Shown here piece after piece: positions 1 through 11,895 of a stretch of DNA of 64,000 nucleotides (positions within the stretch are counted from its first letter, which is position 1; each line of letters opens with the position of its first letter). The translations under genes were made by a program, and so were the position numbers. The stretch comes from Ceratopteris richardii (Eukaryota; Streptophyta; Polypodiopsida; Polypodiales; Pteridaceae), in assembly GCA_020310875.1 (NCBI GenBank), contig CM035416.1:75367043-75431042 (forward strand), in the 5' to 3' direction. The notes under the pieces are model-generated. The model was not told the origin of the DNA, did no database searches, and saw only the letters and a list, made by a program, of their open reading frames with translations.

Positions 1-1827
1 GGTATGCAGGTACAATCAATATTTATGCAGGTGATGAAGAAATTGGGGATCAAAAGAAAGGTAAATCAAAGGTTCAGATATTTGATGAAGAGAAGAACAA
101 TGAAGTACAGATTGAAGTTGAAGAAGTGCCAAGGTTTGATCCAGAATGTGATGAACCACAAAATTCAAGACGTGGAGAACTCAGAAGGTCAGCAAGGCAC
201 AAATGGCAACCTACAAGGTATAGCTATGACACTTCTTTTTTGGCTACCGAAGATTATGCCTATATGGTAAAGGTAGATGAAGATCCTTCTACATATGAAG
301 AGGCAAAAGGTAAGGAAAATTAGGAGAAAGCTATGCAGGAAGAGTATGATGCATTGATGGAGAATGAGACTTGGGATTTGGTTCCTAAACAAAATAGTCA
401 GAAGATCATTGGATGTAAATGCGGTCTACAAGACAAAGAGGTTTGCAGATGGAAATGTGTCTAGGTATAAAGATAGACTTGTTGTGAAAGGTTTTGCTCA
501 GACATATGGTGTAGGTTATGATGAGACCTATAGTCTTGTGGCAAAGATGACAACCATCAAGACACTCATAGCTATTGCTGCATGTAAAGGTTGGAAATTA
601 TATCAACTAGATGTGAAGAATGCTTTTCTAAATGGTTATATTCCAGATGATGTTTTCATGGAGCAGCCACAAGGAATCAGAGATGGAAGGTATCCAGATC
701 ATGTGTGCAAGCTAAAGAGAGCTTTGTATGGTTTGAAGGAGGCCCCAAGAGCATGGAATTATAGACATGTAAAGTTCTTGAAAGAACTTGGATTTCAAGT
801 ATCTAAAGTAGATAGTAGCTTGCTTGTTAAGGCAAGTGATGATGGGTTCATATATATGTGCATATATGTTGATGATATAATTCTTACAGGTACATATGAG
901 AAAGGCATTCAAAGCCTAAAGAAGCAAATGGAGAAAGAATTTAAGATCAGTGATTTGGGAGACTTGTCATATTTCTTGGGCATGGAGATTTCATACACTC
1001 AACATGGAGTGTATGTGACTCAAGAAAGGTATTTGAGAAACTTCTTAATCAAGTTTAAGATGAATGATTGCATGGTAGCACCTACTCCAATGGAGGTGAA
1101 TCATAAATTGAGCAGATATGGAGGAGAAGAGTTCAAGGACATGAAGCTATATCAAAGTTTGGTTGGTATTCTGATTTATGCTACACTAACTAGGCCTGAC
1201 TTATCATATGCAGTGGGAGTATTTTCTCAATTCATGCATTGTCCTAGAAAAGAACATTGGATTGGAGGTCAAAGAGTATTGAGGTACATTAAGGGTACAC
1301 TCAAAGAGGGTATGTATTATGGTTTTACATCAGATACAAACATCAAGATATATAGTGATGCAGATTGGGCAGGTAATCCTGATGATAGGAGATCAACATA
1401 TGGATACTTGTGCTATGTGGGAGATAAGTTAATTTCTTGGTGTTCAAACAAGCAACACACAGTTGCTTTGTCATCTACAGAGGCTGAGTACAAAGGTATG
1501 GTTGAAGCTGCAAAGGAAGTGATATGGCTTAAGACTCTCATGAAGAGTTTTGACATCATACAGAGTACACCTACCATTCATGGAGATAACATGAGTTCAT
1601 TGTATTTAACTGCTAACCCTGTGTTTCAAGCCAGGACCAAACACATTGAGATTCAGTATCACTTTCTAAGAGAGAAGGTGATGGATAAAGAGATTGAAGT
1701 CATACATACTTCAACAAAAGATCAGATAGCTGATATGCTAACCAAAAGCTTGGATGGACCAAAGCTACAGAGATTCAAAGACATGGCAGGTATAAAGAAG
1801 ATAGAGAAAACCTCAATTGATGATTGA
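1..1827 (+). pseudogene. Copia-B RT and RNase H region
   Basis: This is the C-terminal part of a Copia polyprotein. The reverse transcriptase is recognised by QLDVKNAFLNG near 604-636, QAP/EAPRAW-type sequence near 740-755 and the catalytic YVDDIIL box near 865-885. RNase H is recognised by SDADWAG near 1354, ALSSTEAEY near 1465, TKHIEIQYHF near 1636 and ADMLTK near 1729. In an active element it would copy the element RNA into DNA inside a virus-like particle. The coding end lies just before the polypurine tract and LTR. The copy is broken, with about three breaks in the visible part, although the RT-RNase H portion is well preserved. Confidence 0.9.
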
Positions 1828-1835
1828 GGGGCAGC

Positions 1836-2868
1836 TGTTGGTGCAGGGCAATTAACAATTGAAGTTTTAATGAAGATTTGGAAGTCAAAGATTGAAGGAA
1901 AGTTCAAATTATGAAGCATGGAGGAAGTGCATATTCAGAGGATGAAGATGTGTACACATATGTACATTAATTCAGAGATAGTTCACTTATACTTTTGTAT
2001 AGTCATGAAATTATAAATATTTGCCTATATATACAAGGAAAAAGTCGGGGCAAATATGAGAGAGCAGGAGAATAGAGTAATGAGTAGTTGTATGAGTCAT
2101 TAGACATCTTAGAAGTGAGTTGAGTCTCTCTCATCACTGAGTTGTAAATTTCTTCAGAAATGGAAGAAAAATTGCACCCGATGTTTCTGTGCATTCTCCT
2201 TCTGTGCTTGATCATTTCAAGAATCCTTTTGTAGATGTCTAACTCCATAGTTAATGATTCTATGTTTAAATTTTGAGAGCCTAATGGTAAACACGCTGTG
2301 AGAATTATGTGTAGGAACATTCATATGTGAAGAAGTGTTCACTGGTTCCTAAAACAAGCGCAAAATTTGATGTTAATGTTTTGGTCGGCTCACCTTCCAC
2401 AGTGTAAAGTTTTGAGCAAGCAAGCACTCAATCTTTAAGTTGGAAGGTATGCTATCTGTGGCTAAAAGCATTTTCATAAACGGGTTCTAGATTGAGAGAA
2501 CAAAGTGCTAAAAGTTATAGGTGTCTAAATTGACTTCTGAGAAGAGTAGTTTTAGACATAGGTAACTTGTTGAGTTCATTTCTCAAGATACACTAAATCT
2601 TTTGGAGGGATTCAACTTGGAGAAGGTGCAAAAACTATAGACGAGACCTTGTGCAAAGTTTCATAAAAAACTTTACACAATTGATAAGGTAATGAGAGAG
2701 ATATGTGCAACAGACTTTCTGTGTAGTCATCTCCTTCACAGATTTTTCAAAATCTTCATAATTAATCATTGATCTTCTAAAATTGGTGAAAGTTTGAGGT
2801 AATCTTGTTATAGAGGTGCTTTAATTACAAGAGTAGCTTATTCTTTTGGAGATTAACACTCTCCATCA
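1836..2868 (+). repeat. Copia-B 3' LTR
   Basis: Starts TGTTGGTG and ends CTCCATCA, so it has the TG...CA ends of an LTR. It is 1033 bp, exactly the length of both Copia-A LTRs. The purine-rich tract GAGGGGCAGC precedes it. A TATA-like CTATATATA sits about 190 bp from its start, as in Copia-A. Confidence 0.95.
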
Positions 2869-5490
2869 AAAGAGGCACTATGAGAGCCTGAACGAGTATG
2901 ATATGACAAAGGAGCATCTAATTTGCTATCACACAAAGTCTGCACCAGCCATTTTGGCATAGTTTTTGCCTACTCAATATCAGCTCTCTCATCAACAAGT
3001 GCATCATGTAAATCTGCATCAGAAATGCAATGATTTGCATCATCACATGAAACCTGCAAAGGCTGAGAAGTTGCCTCATTAGAACTAGCACTAGACTGTC
3101 CACCTATAAAAAGAGGTGGCAAAGTATCATACATGTCTTTGGAGCTAACAGATGTCTCCTTAGTACATGAAAGTATCGGATGAATAGCATCTTCCACAAA
3201 AACAACATCACAGCTAACCAGAATGCGTTTAGTCTGTGGATGATACAAACGATAGCCTTAAGTTTCATAACTGTACCCAACAAAAATACATTTTAGTGCT
3301 TTATCATCCAATTTTTAGTGATGTTGTTCAGCCACTAATGCATATGCCAAACAACCAAAAACATGCAGATGTGCAATAGATGGCTTGCGATCATGCCAAG
3401 CCTCATATGGAGTGATAGATTGCAGTGCTTTAGTGGGACACCTGTTAAGTACATATGTTGCACATATGATAGCCTCAAGCCAGAAACTATGTGGTAAAGC
3501 TAGACTGTTGACCATACACCTCGCCATCTCCATGAGTGGCCTCTTCTTTCGTTTAGCAACTCCATTCTGTTGAGGTGTATACGCCACTGTACACTAGTGT
3601 TTTATCCCATGTTCAACCAAAAATGCATTGAAATCAGAAGACATATATCCCCCCCCCCCCGATCAGAATGGAGGGTGCCCATTTTACATGCTGATAGATT
3701 TTCAGCCAAACCAAAAACTGTTTGAAGCACATGAACACTTCGGACTTTGCCTTCAATGGATATACCCATGCATGCTTGGAAAAATCATCGATGAAACTCA
3801 TAAAGTAAAGATCATTTCCGAAAGAAGGTGTCTGCATAGGACCACAAACATCACAATGTACAAGCTGCAGTTTCTGAGTAGCACGAACTGAACCATCTTT
3901 TGGAAAGGAGGAATGCTACATTTTGCCCAAATACAGCCTTCACAAACATGTTTTCCCGGTGCCTCAAGTTTGGGCAAAGAGGACATCATTTCAGATTTCT
4001 GTAGGCGTAGCAAACTAGCAAAATTCAGATGACCAAAGCTTGCATGTCAAAGCTTGCATGCCAAAGCTTTGCATCTGACATAGCCTGGGAATCATGTACT
4101 GCACATGCCAAATCATTTACAGATCTTTTATAGTCTATGAGCTTATAGAGCCCAGGACATAGAATGCCAGAAGCAATAATCACATCGCCATTTGACAGAT
4201 CGTGATGAACTATACATCTGTAATCAACAAATTTGACAACCAAGCCAATCTTGGCTAATGTAGAAATTGATAATAGATTTTTCTTGATCCCTGGCACAAA
4301 CAAAGCATCTCACAAAGTGAAAGAACTACCATCAGCAATAGTCAAAATGATCTTACCAACTCCCATAATAGGATAAGAGGATTTGTTGGCGCATGTAACA
4401 GTATTCCCTGTAAGGGCAGGCTCGAGTGAAGAGAAGAAATTGCGCTGCGAGGTAATATGTTTGGTCACCCCGCTGTCAAAGTACAAAACATCTGAGTCTA
4501 CTACAGACATGCACTTATCATGAAAAGATGGGTCAAAACTGCAAACAATATTAAACACCCATTCTTCTTCCTGCACAAGATTAGTAGACTCCGTTTTTGG
4601 TGTAGAGGCTTCTGCAACAACCATTCCAACCTCTTTCTTCTTTGCCTCTTTAGCAGCCAATTTTGGACAGTTCTTTATGATATGATCATTCCCTTTACAA
4701 TACTTGCAAAATTATTTCTATTTTTATGATTTTTTTCTCATCTTTATCTTCGTTCTTCGAATGTGTAGCATTTGCAGATTTTTGCTTACTAGTAGAAGAG
4801 CTCCATTTTCCTTTGCCCTTCTAACTAGCCAAGAAAGCTTGATCTGCAACATGCATAATGGACCTATTTTGCCTGGACTGATCGTCTTACAACAGAACAG
4901 AGACTAACTCCTCAAATGACAAGGCATTTGGATTGCCTTTCATCATCAATCAAAGAGTAGAAGCAAAGCTCTGATATGAATCACGAAGAGAGCATTCAGA
5001 ACGGTCTACACAAGTGAGCTATCTGGTATAACCTCATGAGCAGAAATCAAATGTTCCTTCAAGTATTTGATCTTTGTTAGAAATTTGTCCATGGAATCAC
5101 CTTCATTCATCTGCTCACTCTCCAATTGTTTTGGGAGGTAAGCAACACGAGCCTCATTCCTAGCTTGGTACAATGTGGTAAGTGTATCCCAAGCATCCTT
5201 CGCTATTTTGCAAGAGTGTATGTGAGGAATAATGGCACGTTTGACAGACAAAGCTATCAATGCATGTGCCTAGGCATCTCTGCCATCCCAACAAATCTGC
5301 TCTATAGTAGGTGCAGCAAAAACCGTAGTACGAACAGGAATATGCACAATATCATCATCTTTGACACCTTCTGCATTAGTTTCAGTACCTGTAGTTGTAA
5401 CAGTTGTAGGTGTGATGGGACGTTTTTCAACACCCTGCACAATGTTCTAGAGTCCTTTTGCAACCAATACATGTCGCATCATATAAGCCC
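2869..5490 (-). mobile_element. Copia-C relic, gag to integrase
   Basis: On the minus strand the order is: Copia gag (about 5490-5006), zinc-finger/protease region with a DSGVTKH-type aspartic motif (about 4660-4310), pre-integrase (4303-3798; GCIWAK cysteine motif), integrase core (3837-3315; FIDDFSKHAWVYPLK and MAYTPQQNGVAKR) and the C-terminal linker (3248-2880). It stops in the linker before reverse transcriptase because Copia-B is inserted there; the RT part, if present, lies left of the window. No LTR was found. It is an old fossil with many breaks (about six or more). Confidence 0.85.
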
Positions 5491-6075
5491 ATAAGGTTAT
5501 TCCTTATACTTTTGTGCATTCTATACACTTAACTCTATTTTTATCACTCCCATAAAAGGATTTTGTCTAATTGTAATCACATTGGTCGCTATAAGAATTT
5601 GAAGTTCATTGTCTCTTCCATAAATCGTAAGTTTTTCAGTTGGTCGATGCATGAACCTATATGTTTTCTATCGACTCTTTCTCCTTGATGCTCCAAAGTA
5701 CATATTGCATTTTATTGCACTTATCCCATGCTTATAAGTTCTATTTGAGTCTCTATAATCTCAAGGGCTGGTCTTGTGCTGGTTGGCTAGACCAAACTTT
5801 GTCGCTTCGCAACTCACTTTTCTACCTCCTACAAGCTTCTCCAAGTTCTTTCAACATTTACTGAAAATATAGTTTCCCCTCTACTTGAATGCAAAAACCA
5901 ACCAACAAATAGCTCACAATATGTGTTTGATATACTCATGCCTTTGTCCTAAAGTGGTAAGCTCCACTATAGCCACGTACACCAAGTAAGTGAGGTTCAA
6001 ATGCCTAAAAATTTTCAACAAAATAGAGCTGAAAATGCAGAGAATTTCTAATCAAACAAGGCTGAAATTTTCCAA
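5491..6075. other. Unassigned stretch with a SINE-like patch
   Basis: AT-rich sequence between the gag end of Copia-C and the plus-strand Copia-D relic. It could hold the leader or LTR of Copia-C, but I found no TG...CA boundary or second copy to prove it. The only recognisable item is a tRNA-like A box/B box pair at about 5941-6006. Confidence 0.4.
5935..6012 (+). repeat. Possible tRNA-derived SINE head
   Basis: The sequence contains an A-box-like AGTGGTAAGCTCC near 5953 and, about 40 bp downstream, a B-box-like GAGGTTCAAATGCC near 5991. This is the spacing of an RNA polymerase III internal promoter in tRNA-derived SINEs. No acceptor-stem pairing, poly-A tail or target duplication was recognised, so it may be chance or a SINE fragment. 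Confidence 0.35.
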
Positions 6076-6716
6076 TTGAACATGGTTGGAGCTATTGGAA
6101 TTTTCAAGCCACATATGGCTGAACATTTCCATCAAAATATGGCTGAAAATGAGCACGGAATTCAGCCCATGCATGATATACACATTGATGATGTATTACA
6201 TAATGATTACATGTTTATTAAAAGGGCACAAACTAAGCCAAAGTGGCTGAAACAAACTTTGGAGCACAACAAATTGAGTGCACCTTTACTTGGTAGAACA
6301 AGATCAACCTCTCACCTTGCATCAAATAATTTTGTGGATTATTCTCTTATCTTGGCATCTAGTTTGTATTCATTGAGGGGGAAATTGTTCTGCATCAAGG
6401 AAAGTATGTTGCAAAGCTACTTCAACATTATAACTTTGAGGATTGTAAACTAGTTTCCATACCAATGGAGATAGGTTTTAGGTTCACAATTGAGGATTTG
6501 AGTGATGCATTTGATGCTTCTCTTTATTAGCTTCTTTTTCTCAGTAAGTTCTGGATGTCTTGTTTATGCATGCAACACAAGGCGGGATATACAATATGGA
6601 GTTTCCTAGTTGAATTGATTCATGCATACCATAGCACTAAGCATTGGCAAGTGGTGAAACATGTTTCTAGATATCTCAAAGACACTTTGAGTTAAGGTCT
6701 CCTTTATCATAGAGAT
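6076..6716 (+). mobile_element. Copia-D relic (linker, RT end, RNase H start)
   Basis: Plus-strand remains of a Copia polyprotein. KPKWLKQTLE followed by a Lys-Leu-x-Ala-Pro-Leu sequence near 6231-6290 matches the linker seen in Copia-C on the other strand, so the two belong to related families. Downstream come RT-end motifs: LVYACNTR near 6556, DIQYG, and a W-x-V-KHV...YLKDTL sequence near 6640-6690. It ends where Gypsy-B integrase sequence begins. It is strongly degraded, with many breaks and internal loss, and no LTRs were seen. Confidence 0.75.
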
Positions 6717-8855
6717 ACCCATTCCCGGAAAGGTTCTAACGAAAGGAGTGGTTGTAGTGGGAAATGTTGACTATCTTGAGGTTTGCTAGTTCATTGGCAC
6801 CGATCACAATTCCGCACTGCATGTTCAACATCCACATACATTGTTGGCCACCACAATCTGTGTTGAATTTTCAATTCAGTAATCAGATGACTGAAATGCC
6901 CACCCGCCTCACCAGCATGCACTTCCATAATGATAGCTGCCACCCCATGGGGAGGTACGTAGCATAACCAAATGCTAGTCGGATCCTTAGGGTAGAACTA
7001 TCCCATGATAATAGTAAACCTGCAACTTTGGAGTCCAAGTTTCTTCCTTATCGTCGATTAGAAATGATATGGAGCAATGCCATTTTCTAAAAATCTTAAC
7101 ATTTCTTCATGATTTTGGCCACTGTAAAGACTCTCACATATGGGAGAGTATCATCGACACCTATGAGGGGTTCTCCATGATCAATGCGAGACATAAAATC
7201 AGTAATGGCATGACTAGTGCTAGGGTGATGAACAATGTCATACTCAAATTCTTGTAACAAAAGGACCCACCTAGAAAGCCATCCAACCAAGTTTTGCTAC
7301 TTCACCAAATACCACAAGTCACTATGATCTACATGGAAGGTGAAGGACCGGCCTATTAAATAATGTTGAAACTTTTTTATGGAAGAGATGAGTCCTACAA
7401 ATTCACGTTCCATAGTCAAGTAATTCTACTCTACTGTTGTTAATCACAGACTAGCATAATACATAGGTCAAAACCAACTCTGGTCCTCCTTCTACATAAG
7501 TACACTACCAATAGCTTTATGTAAAGCATCCACAAACACATGAAAAGTTTGTTTCCAATCCGGAGCTTTTAGAACGGTCAATGTGAATAACATCTTCCGT
7601 AGTTGTTCAAAGGCAATTTCTGCTTCCTCCATCCACACAAATTCCAACGATCAAACATGCACTAGCTTCTTCAACAAAATGGAAATATGTGCCAATCCTC
7701 GCAAATGTCGGCCATGCCACTAGACCTGCCCCACAAATCATAAGACCTCCTTCGAGTTTTGTGGTGATGGGGTTTCCAATATAACCTTAACCTTATCAGC
7801 ATCAACCCCGAAGCCTTTCTCTGAAATAACGTGGCCCAGTAATTTTTGGCATTTGGCTGCAAAGGTGGATTTGTTAGGATTCAGGCAAAGATGTACATGT
7901 CTACAAGAATCATAACATGCACGTAAATGGTCTAGATGTGCGGCCATCTTGCCAAAAATTGACAAGTCATCTAAGAAAATTCGCATAAAAGATTTAAGGT
8001 ACAGAGCAAAAAGCTGTTGCATACATCATTGGAAAGTGCTTGGTGCATTCTGCAACACAAACTATGTGACCGTACAGGCAAATACTCCCCAACTCCTAAT
8101 GAATGTCGTTTTAGGTATATTTGCTTCGATCATTTGAGCTTGATTGTATTCACTAAAACCATCGAGAAACAAATACATTTCGCGACATGCTACCTCATCG
8201 AGCATGCTCTCCAAGAATGGCAGTGGAAAAGGATCTGGTATTGTTGCTGCATTCAATTTTATGTAATCCATGTAGATCCGTAATTGCTTGTTCTTTTTCG
8301 GGATAATGATGATGGGAGAGACCCATTCCGGATTCTCAATGGGTACAATATATCCCACTTTGATTAATCTACCCAGCTCCTGTTTCACCTGCTCTGCAAA
8401 GTTGGGATTCATCCTCTATCGTTGCTTCATGAATAGGGTAGCGTCTAGTTTAAGCAAAATGTAGTGATGATACTACTTTGGATGAAGACCCTTCATGTCA
8501 GCATACGTCCATGCAAAAACATCTTTGTATTGCTGTAGGAGAGCTATCAGTGCCATCTAGAATTCTGGAGCAAGCTTCGAACAAATTTGGACAGGCTTTG
8601 GGTCTTTGGTGCCACTGAGATTCACTACTTCCAAAGAATCCTCTTCAACCCAAATTTTCCTAATCTCCATGGGATTTTTCATCACTGAGTCTAAAATATC
8701 CTCTTTGTCTCATTCCATGGGTTCTATGTAGACATGGCCACCATGTTGTCCCAGCCTGGGCTGATGAATGAATTCACATCCAATACCCTGAAAGATAATA
8801 GATCTCTATTTGCTTCAAGAAACCATTTCTCTTCATCTTCCTCCATCCCATCCAG
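6717..8855 (-). mobile_element. Gypsy-B, left part (RT, RNase H, integrase start)
   Basis: Minus-strand Ty3/Gypsy pol. From right to left: the pre-RT linker (DVFAWTYADMKGLHPK near 8480-8520), reverse transcriptase (EWVSPIIIIPKKN, MDYIKLNAAT and FLDGFSEYNQ at 8350-8150; MRIFLDDLSIFGK near 7980), RNase H end (RWVLLLQEFEYDIVHHP near 7265) and the integrase zinc-binding region (HAGEAGGHFS...WWPTMYVDV...CDRC at about 6940-6790), ending with PLQPLLSLEPF near 6720. Both ends are interrupted: Copia-D sequence abuts on the left and CACTA-1 on the right. The matching gag-protease half lies at 37466-41550. It is a fossil with many breaks. Confidence 0.88.
8853..8855. repeat. CACTA-1 target-site duplication, left
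   Basis: CAG directly before the CACTACAACATA terminus, matched by CAG at 37466-37468. Confidence 0.85.
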
Positions 8856-9155
8856 CACTACAACATATCGAGGGTATACCGAGGCTGCTACCGAGGAAAA
8901 TGAACGGGCGTAATTTTTCCGCGACGTCGGTGTCGTGGTCGGTATGGGCATCGGAAACATAACATCGGTATAGTCGTCGGTGCAAGCATCGGTATGAGCA
9001 TCGGTATGATCGTCGGTATAATCGTCGGTAATACCGACACTCATACCGACGCCTCTGTTGGGAGTACCGACGCCTCTGTTGGGAGTACCGACGCCCATAC
9101 CGGCGACTCTACTGGGTGTACCGATGCCCATACCGACGACCATATCTGCACAATT
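8856..9155. repeat. CACTA-1 left terminal inverted repeat and subterminal repeats
   Basis: The terminal inverted repeat covers about 29 bp. From 8966 to 9030 come about five tandem 12-bp units related to CGGTATGAGCGT. They are followed by the same motif in inverted orientation (CATACCGACG-type, 9030-9150), including a duplicated unit ACCGACGCCTCTGTTGGGAG near 9048 and 9070. Subterminal repeats of this kind are the known binding sites of TNPA-type proteins in En/Spm elements. The direct and inverted copies could fold on each other. Confidence 0.85.
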
Positions 9156-9159
9156 TTTT

Positions 9160-9228
9160 TTGGGCAGAGTGTGTTGTCTTTTGCTACAGCATGATGTTGT
9201 TTAGCAAAAGGCAATACACTCTGCCCAA
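9160..9228. repeat. Stem-loop inside CACTA-1
   Basis: Arms of 27 bp (9160-9186 and 9202-9228) pair with about two mismatches around a 15-base loop. The arm begins TTGGGCAGAGTGT and the partner ends ACACTCTGCCCAA. It may be a foldback remnant or small terminal-repeat element; function unknown. Confidence 0.75.
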
Positions 9229-9349
9229 CTCTAAACCGAATACGTGTGTTATGTACTCTAATGGCAACCAAAACATGATTTTATATGAGCAAAAATAAAG
9301 CATGAATCATGTACAAAAAGTTGTATATTCCATAAATGAAGGATGTACA

Positions 9350-9530
9350 AGAGTGTGACAAAGCACTTCTATGTAGGAAAAAATACAGAATGATGCTACA
9401 TCATTGCCACATAGGAGTGTAATACAAAATTATGGCAATGTGACAAAGCACTTCCATATAGGAATTGAATACAAAATTATGGTACATCATTGCCACATAG
9501 GAGTGTAATACAAAATTGTGGCAAAACACT
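9350..9530. repeat. Direct repeat of about 84 bp, two partial copies
   Basis: The string GTGACAAAGCACTTC occurs near 9355 and 9439, and ATCATTGCCACATAGGAGTG near 9401 and 9487, giving a tandem period of about 84-87 bp. It is a simple local duplication in the CACTA-1 interior. Confidence 0.75.
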
Positions 9531-9657
9531 ATCATACATATACGTAAGGGGATCAAAACATTTACACCTGCAATCCTACAACAAAACATGTGTAAAATGA
9601 GATAAATTGACATGACATTTATAAACAACAACTAAAATACAAAACCAAGCTATAAGT

Positions 9658-10300
9658 TTACCTAATCATAGATTCTCCCATGAAATGATTGCACGGCGTC
9701 CCTCTAAGTCTTGCAACAGTGCAGCCAATCCATGACAATATCCATAAGATTCTTCGGTTCGCATCACAGGACGACCCACTGCCAAATCCTATAATAAATA
9801 TACAAAGTGTTAGATGAACATACATGATGTGTTGAACACAAACAAATTCAATATATAACATGATACTTACAAATTGGTAGTGCATATTCTCATATCCACC
9901 GCTACCTAAATGCAACATTCCAACCGTATCCAAACATGTGGCTGTCACATCTCTCTGTTGACGATATCGATCAGGAGTATGTTGCTGCTCATCCTGAATA
10001 GATTCCCACTCTTCATCATCTAACCACACAGGCTTCGGTAAGCCTGCTCTAAAAGCATCGCGAGCTTCCGATCATCGATGAGACATCACCTCGCATGTCG
10101 TATGCTATATCCATTCCCAACTCACAATAGGATTCCCAGGTGCTGGCCGGTACTCTTCATATATCAATTGTGTGATATAGTTTTTGGAATCTCTATCCTG
10201 TTCTCTCCATTTTAACATTACAGAATGTCCAAACTCTATGGAGCAAAGTTGTCGAATGAGCTAATGCATTGACTTCCCGGCTGCATCCATGACTAGAGCT
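9658..10300 (-). pseudogene. TNPA-like (Transposase_24 / Ptta-En-Spm) remnant of CACTA-1
   Basis: Minus-strand coding remains, probably of the DNA-binding accessory protein of CACTA elements that binds subterminal repeats. The first exon (about 10290-9871) reads through a Trp-rich stretch, RAGLPKPVWLDDEEWESIQD, and ends in HLGSGGYENMHYQF; the LGSGGY signature resembles the conserved LG..GY stretch of Ptta/En-Spm proteins. A GTAAGT donor near 9870 and an acceptor near 9790 suggest an intron before the last exon (about 9790-9659, ending in a stop). There are at least three in-frame stops in the first exon (near 10266, 10104 and 10074), so it is not functional. The family assignment comes from motif resemblance only. 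Confidence 0.6.
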
Positions 10301-10403
10301 CCATTACGTATGTGATATATTTTGGAGTCATCATGGTCATGTACTCCCCAAGGTGTACGTGGAGATCCCATCTAATCCAATATGAAGATCCCATCTGATC
10401 CAA

Positions 10404-10820
10404 TGTGTGTATGCATATGCATGTGTGTATGCATATGCATGTGTGTATGCATGTGCATGTGTGTATGCATGTGCATGTGTGTATGCATGTGCATGTGTGT
10501 ATGCATGTGCATGTGTGTATGCATGTGCATGTGTGTATGCATGTGCATGTGTGTATGCATGTGCATGTGTGTATGCATGTGCATGTGTGTATGCATGTGC
10601 ATGTGTGTATGCATGTGCATGTGTGTATGCATGTGCATGTGTGTATGCATGTGCATGTGTGTATGCATGTGCATGTGTGTATGCATGTGCATGTGTGTAT
10701 GCATATGCATGTGTATGCATGTGCATGTGTGAATGCATATGCATGTATGTGTGTATGCATATGCATTGTGTATGTGTGTATGCATATGCATGTGTGTATG
10801 CATATGCATGTGTGTATGCT
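10404..10820. repeat. 18-bp alternating purine-pyrimidine satellite, block 1
   Basis: About 20 tandem copies of an 18-bp unit, tgtgtatgcatatgcatg, mostly in the variant with ATGCATGTGCATG. Every step alternates pyrimidine and purine. The unit has no stop codon and its length is a multiple of three, so all frames are open; the long Cys-Met-His-Val readings are not genes. The unit contains the 12-bp palindrome ATGCATATGCAT. Confidence 0.95.
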
Positions 10821-11895
10821 GTGAAGAGAGATGGTGGATGCAATCCAAAGATGAGTTGGTGCTGCTACAACCGGCTTCACACCAGCCAACTGAGACTTCA
10901 GAGTTGATTAGTAGATCCTTTGAGGTTCCTAAATCCACCAAAATATCAGCCAAGTACTTTGGAACATGTATCCCAAAATTTTAAGTCAAGACAAACAAGT
11001 TGCGAAATGACTAGCTCCCAAAACTTGCTATTTTTGGACATACACCTGCTCGAAAAAATGAACAGTGCTCTCAACCTGGTAGGAATTAGAAAAATTCCTT
11101 TTGAGCATAGCAAATAGACTTAGCAAGCTTCTTAATCCAAGTTAAAACACTTCAAATGATGGACTGAGCACTGAGAACAAGATTTATCAATTTCTAGAAC
11201 ATGCCCACAATTCTCGGGGCTCTGCAGAGATAGACTAGTGAGCAGTAAAATGCAGATATCTCCAAAACTATAAATCCAATGACCTTGAAAATTTATATGC
11301 AGAAACTAGACAGTAAGATCTATGCAACGCACATTAAAACACTGAAAACGGTTGCGGTAGAACTCGAGATACAACCTTCTGAAGTTACTACTCTGAGTGA
11401 GTATAGCAGAGAACAAAACAGAGAAGTAGATAATGACAAATGTATAGATTCACATATGATTACAACCACATTGGCAATGAATATTTGCACAATGGGAGTA
11501 GAATGATAGAGCTATGGAGTAAGCTCTTCAATCTCTACAAAATGACATGAAGTGGTCACGTACAAGGCTTGCTAATCGCCTCTTCGTTCTTGCTCTTTTT
11601 ATAGCTACTCTTGGAGGGAGTTTTGAATTCGAATTCGAATGGCTCCACCTAAAAGTGATTCTCAAAGTTAGGAGATATTCCCTCAGCTCAAAAAGTCATG
11701 GTTTTAGGTAGTTAGAGCCACGAATTTGCTTTTACGTCATGGATGAGGTAAGCCATACTTTTCCTTTTTCTTTTTCAAATTACAAGAGATAAAAATGAAC
11801 CCTTTTACAAGAGGTGTTCACATGACTACACATGTGACTTACAAATGATCATAATATCAAGCATATCAAGCATGTAGGCTTGGGTAAAATGCACC
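10821..11895. other. CACTA-1 interior, unassigned
   Basis: About 1.1 kb of ordinary-composition DNA between two satellite blocks. No conserved protein domain was recognised on either strand. It contains GAATTCGAATTCGAAT near 11628. It may be intron or untranslated sequence of the minus-strand TNPA-like gene, or an unrecognised insertion. Confidence 0.5.

Larger units (their letters stand above)
1..2868 (+). mobile_element. Copia-B, 3' part of a Copia LTR retrotransposon
   Basis: The window opens inside a Ty1/Copia element. It shows the end of the integrase-RT linker, reverse transcriptase, RNase H, a polypurine tract just before 1836 and a 1033-bp 3' LTR that ends at 2868. The 5' half lies outside the window. 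It belongs to the same family as Copia-A (17533-23986): base 1 aligns with about 21126 of Copia-A, and the LTR has the same length with only scattered differences. The element is inserted into Copia-C, whose minus-strand coding resumes at 2869. It is a fossil with about three breaks in the visible coding part. Age cannot be estimated because only one LTR is visible. Confidence 0.93.

Noticed and set aside
8966-9030. CRISPR-like array
   Set aside because: Repeats are 12 bp with no unique spacers, and the context is a plant CACTA end.
10293-10907. Overlapping open frames of 116-198 codons in block 1 of the satellite
   Set aside because: Same stop-free 18-bp unit; no start context or domain.
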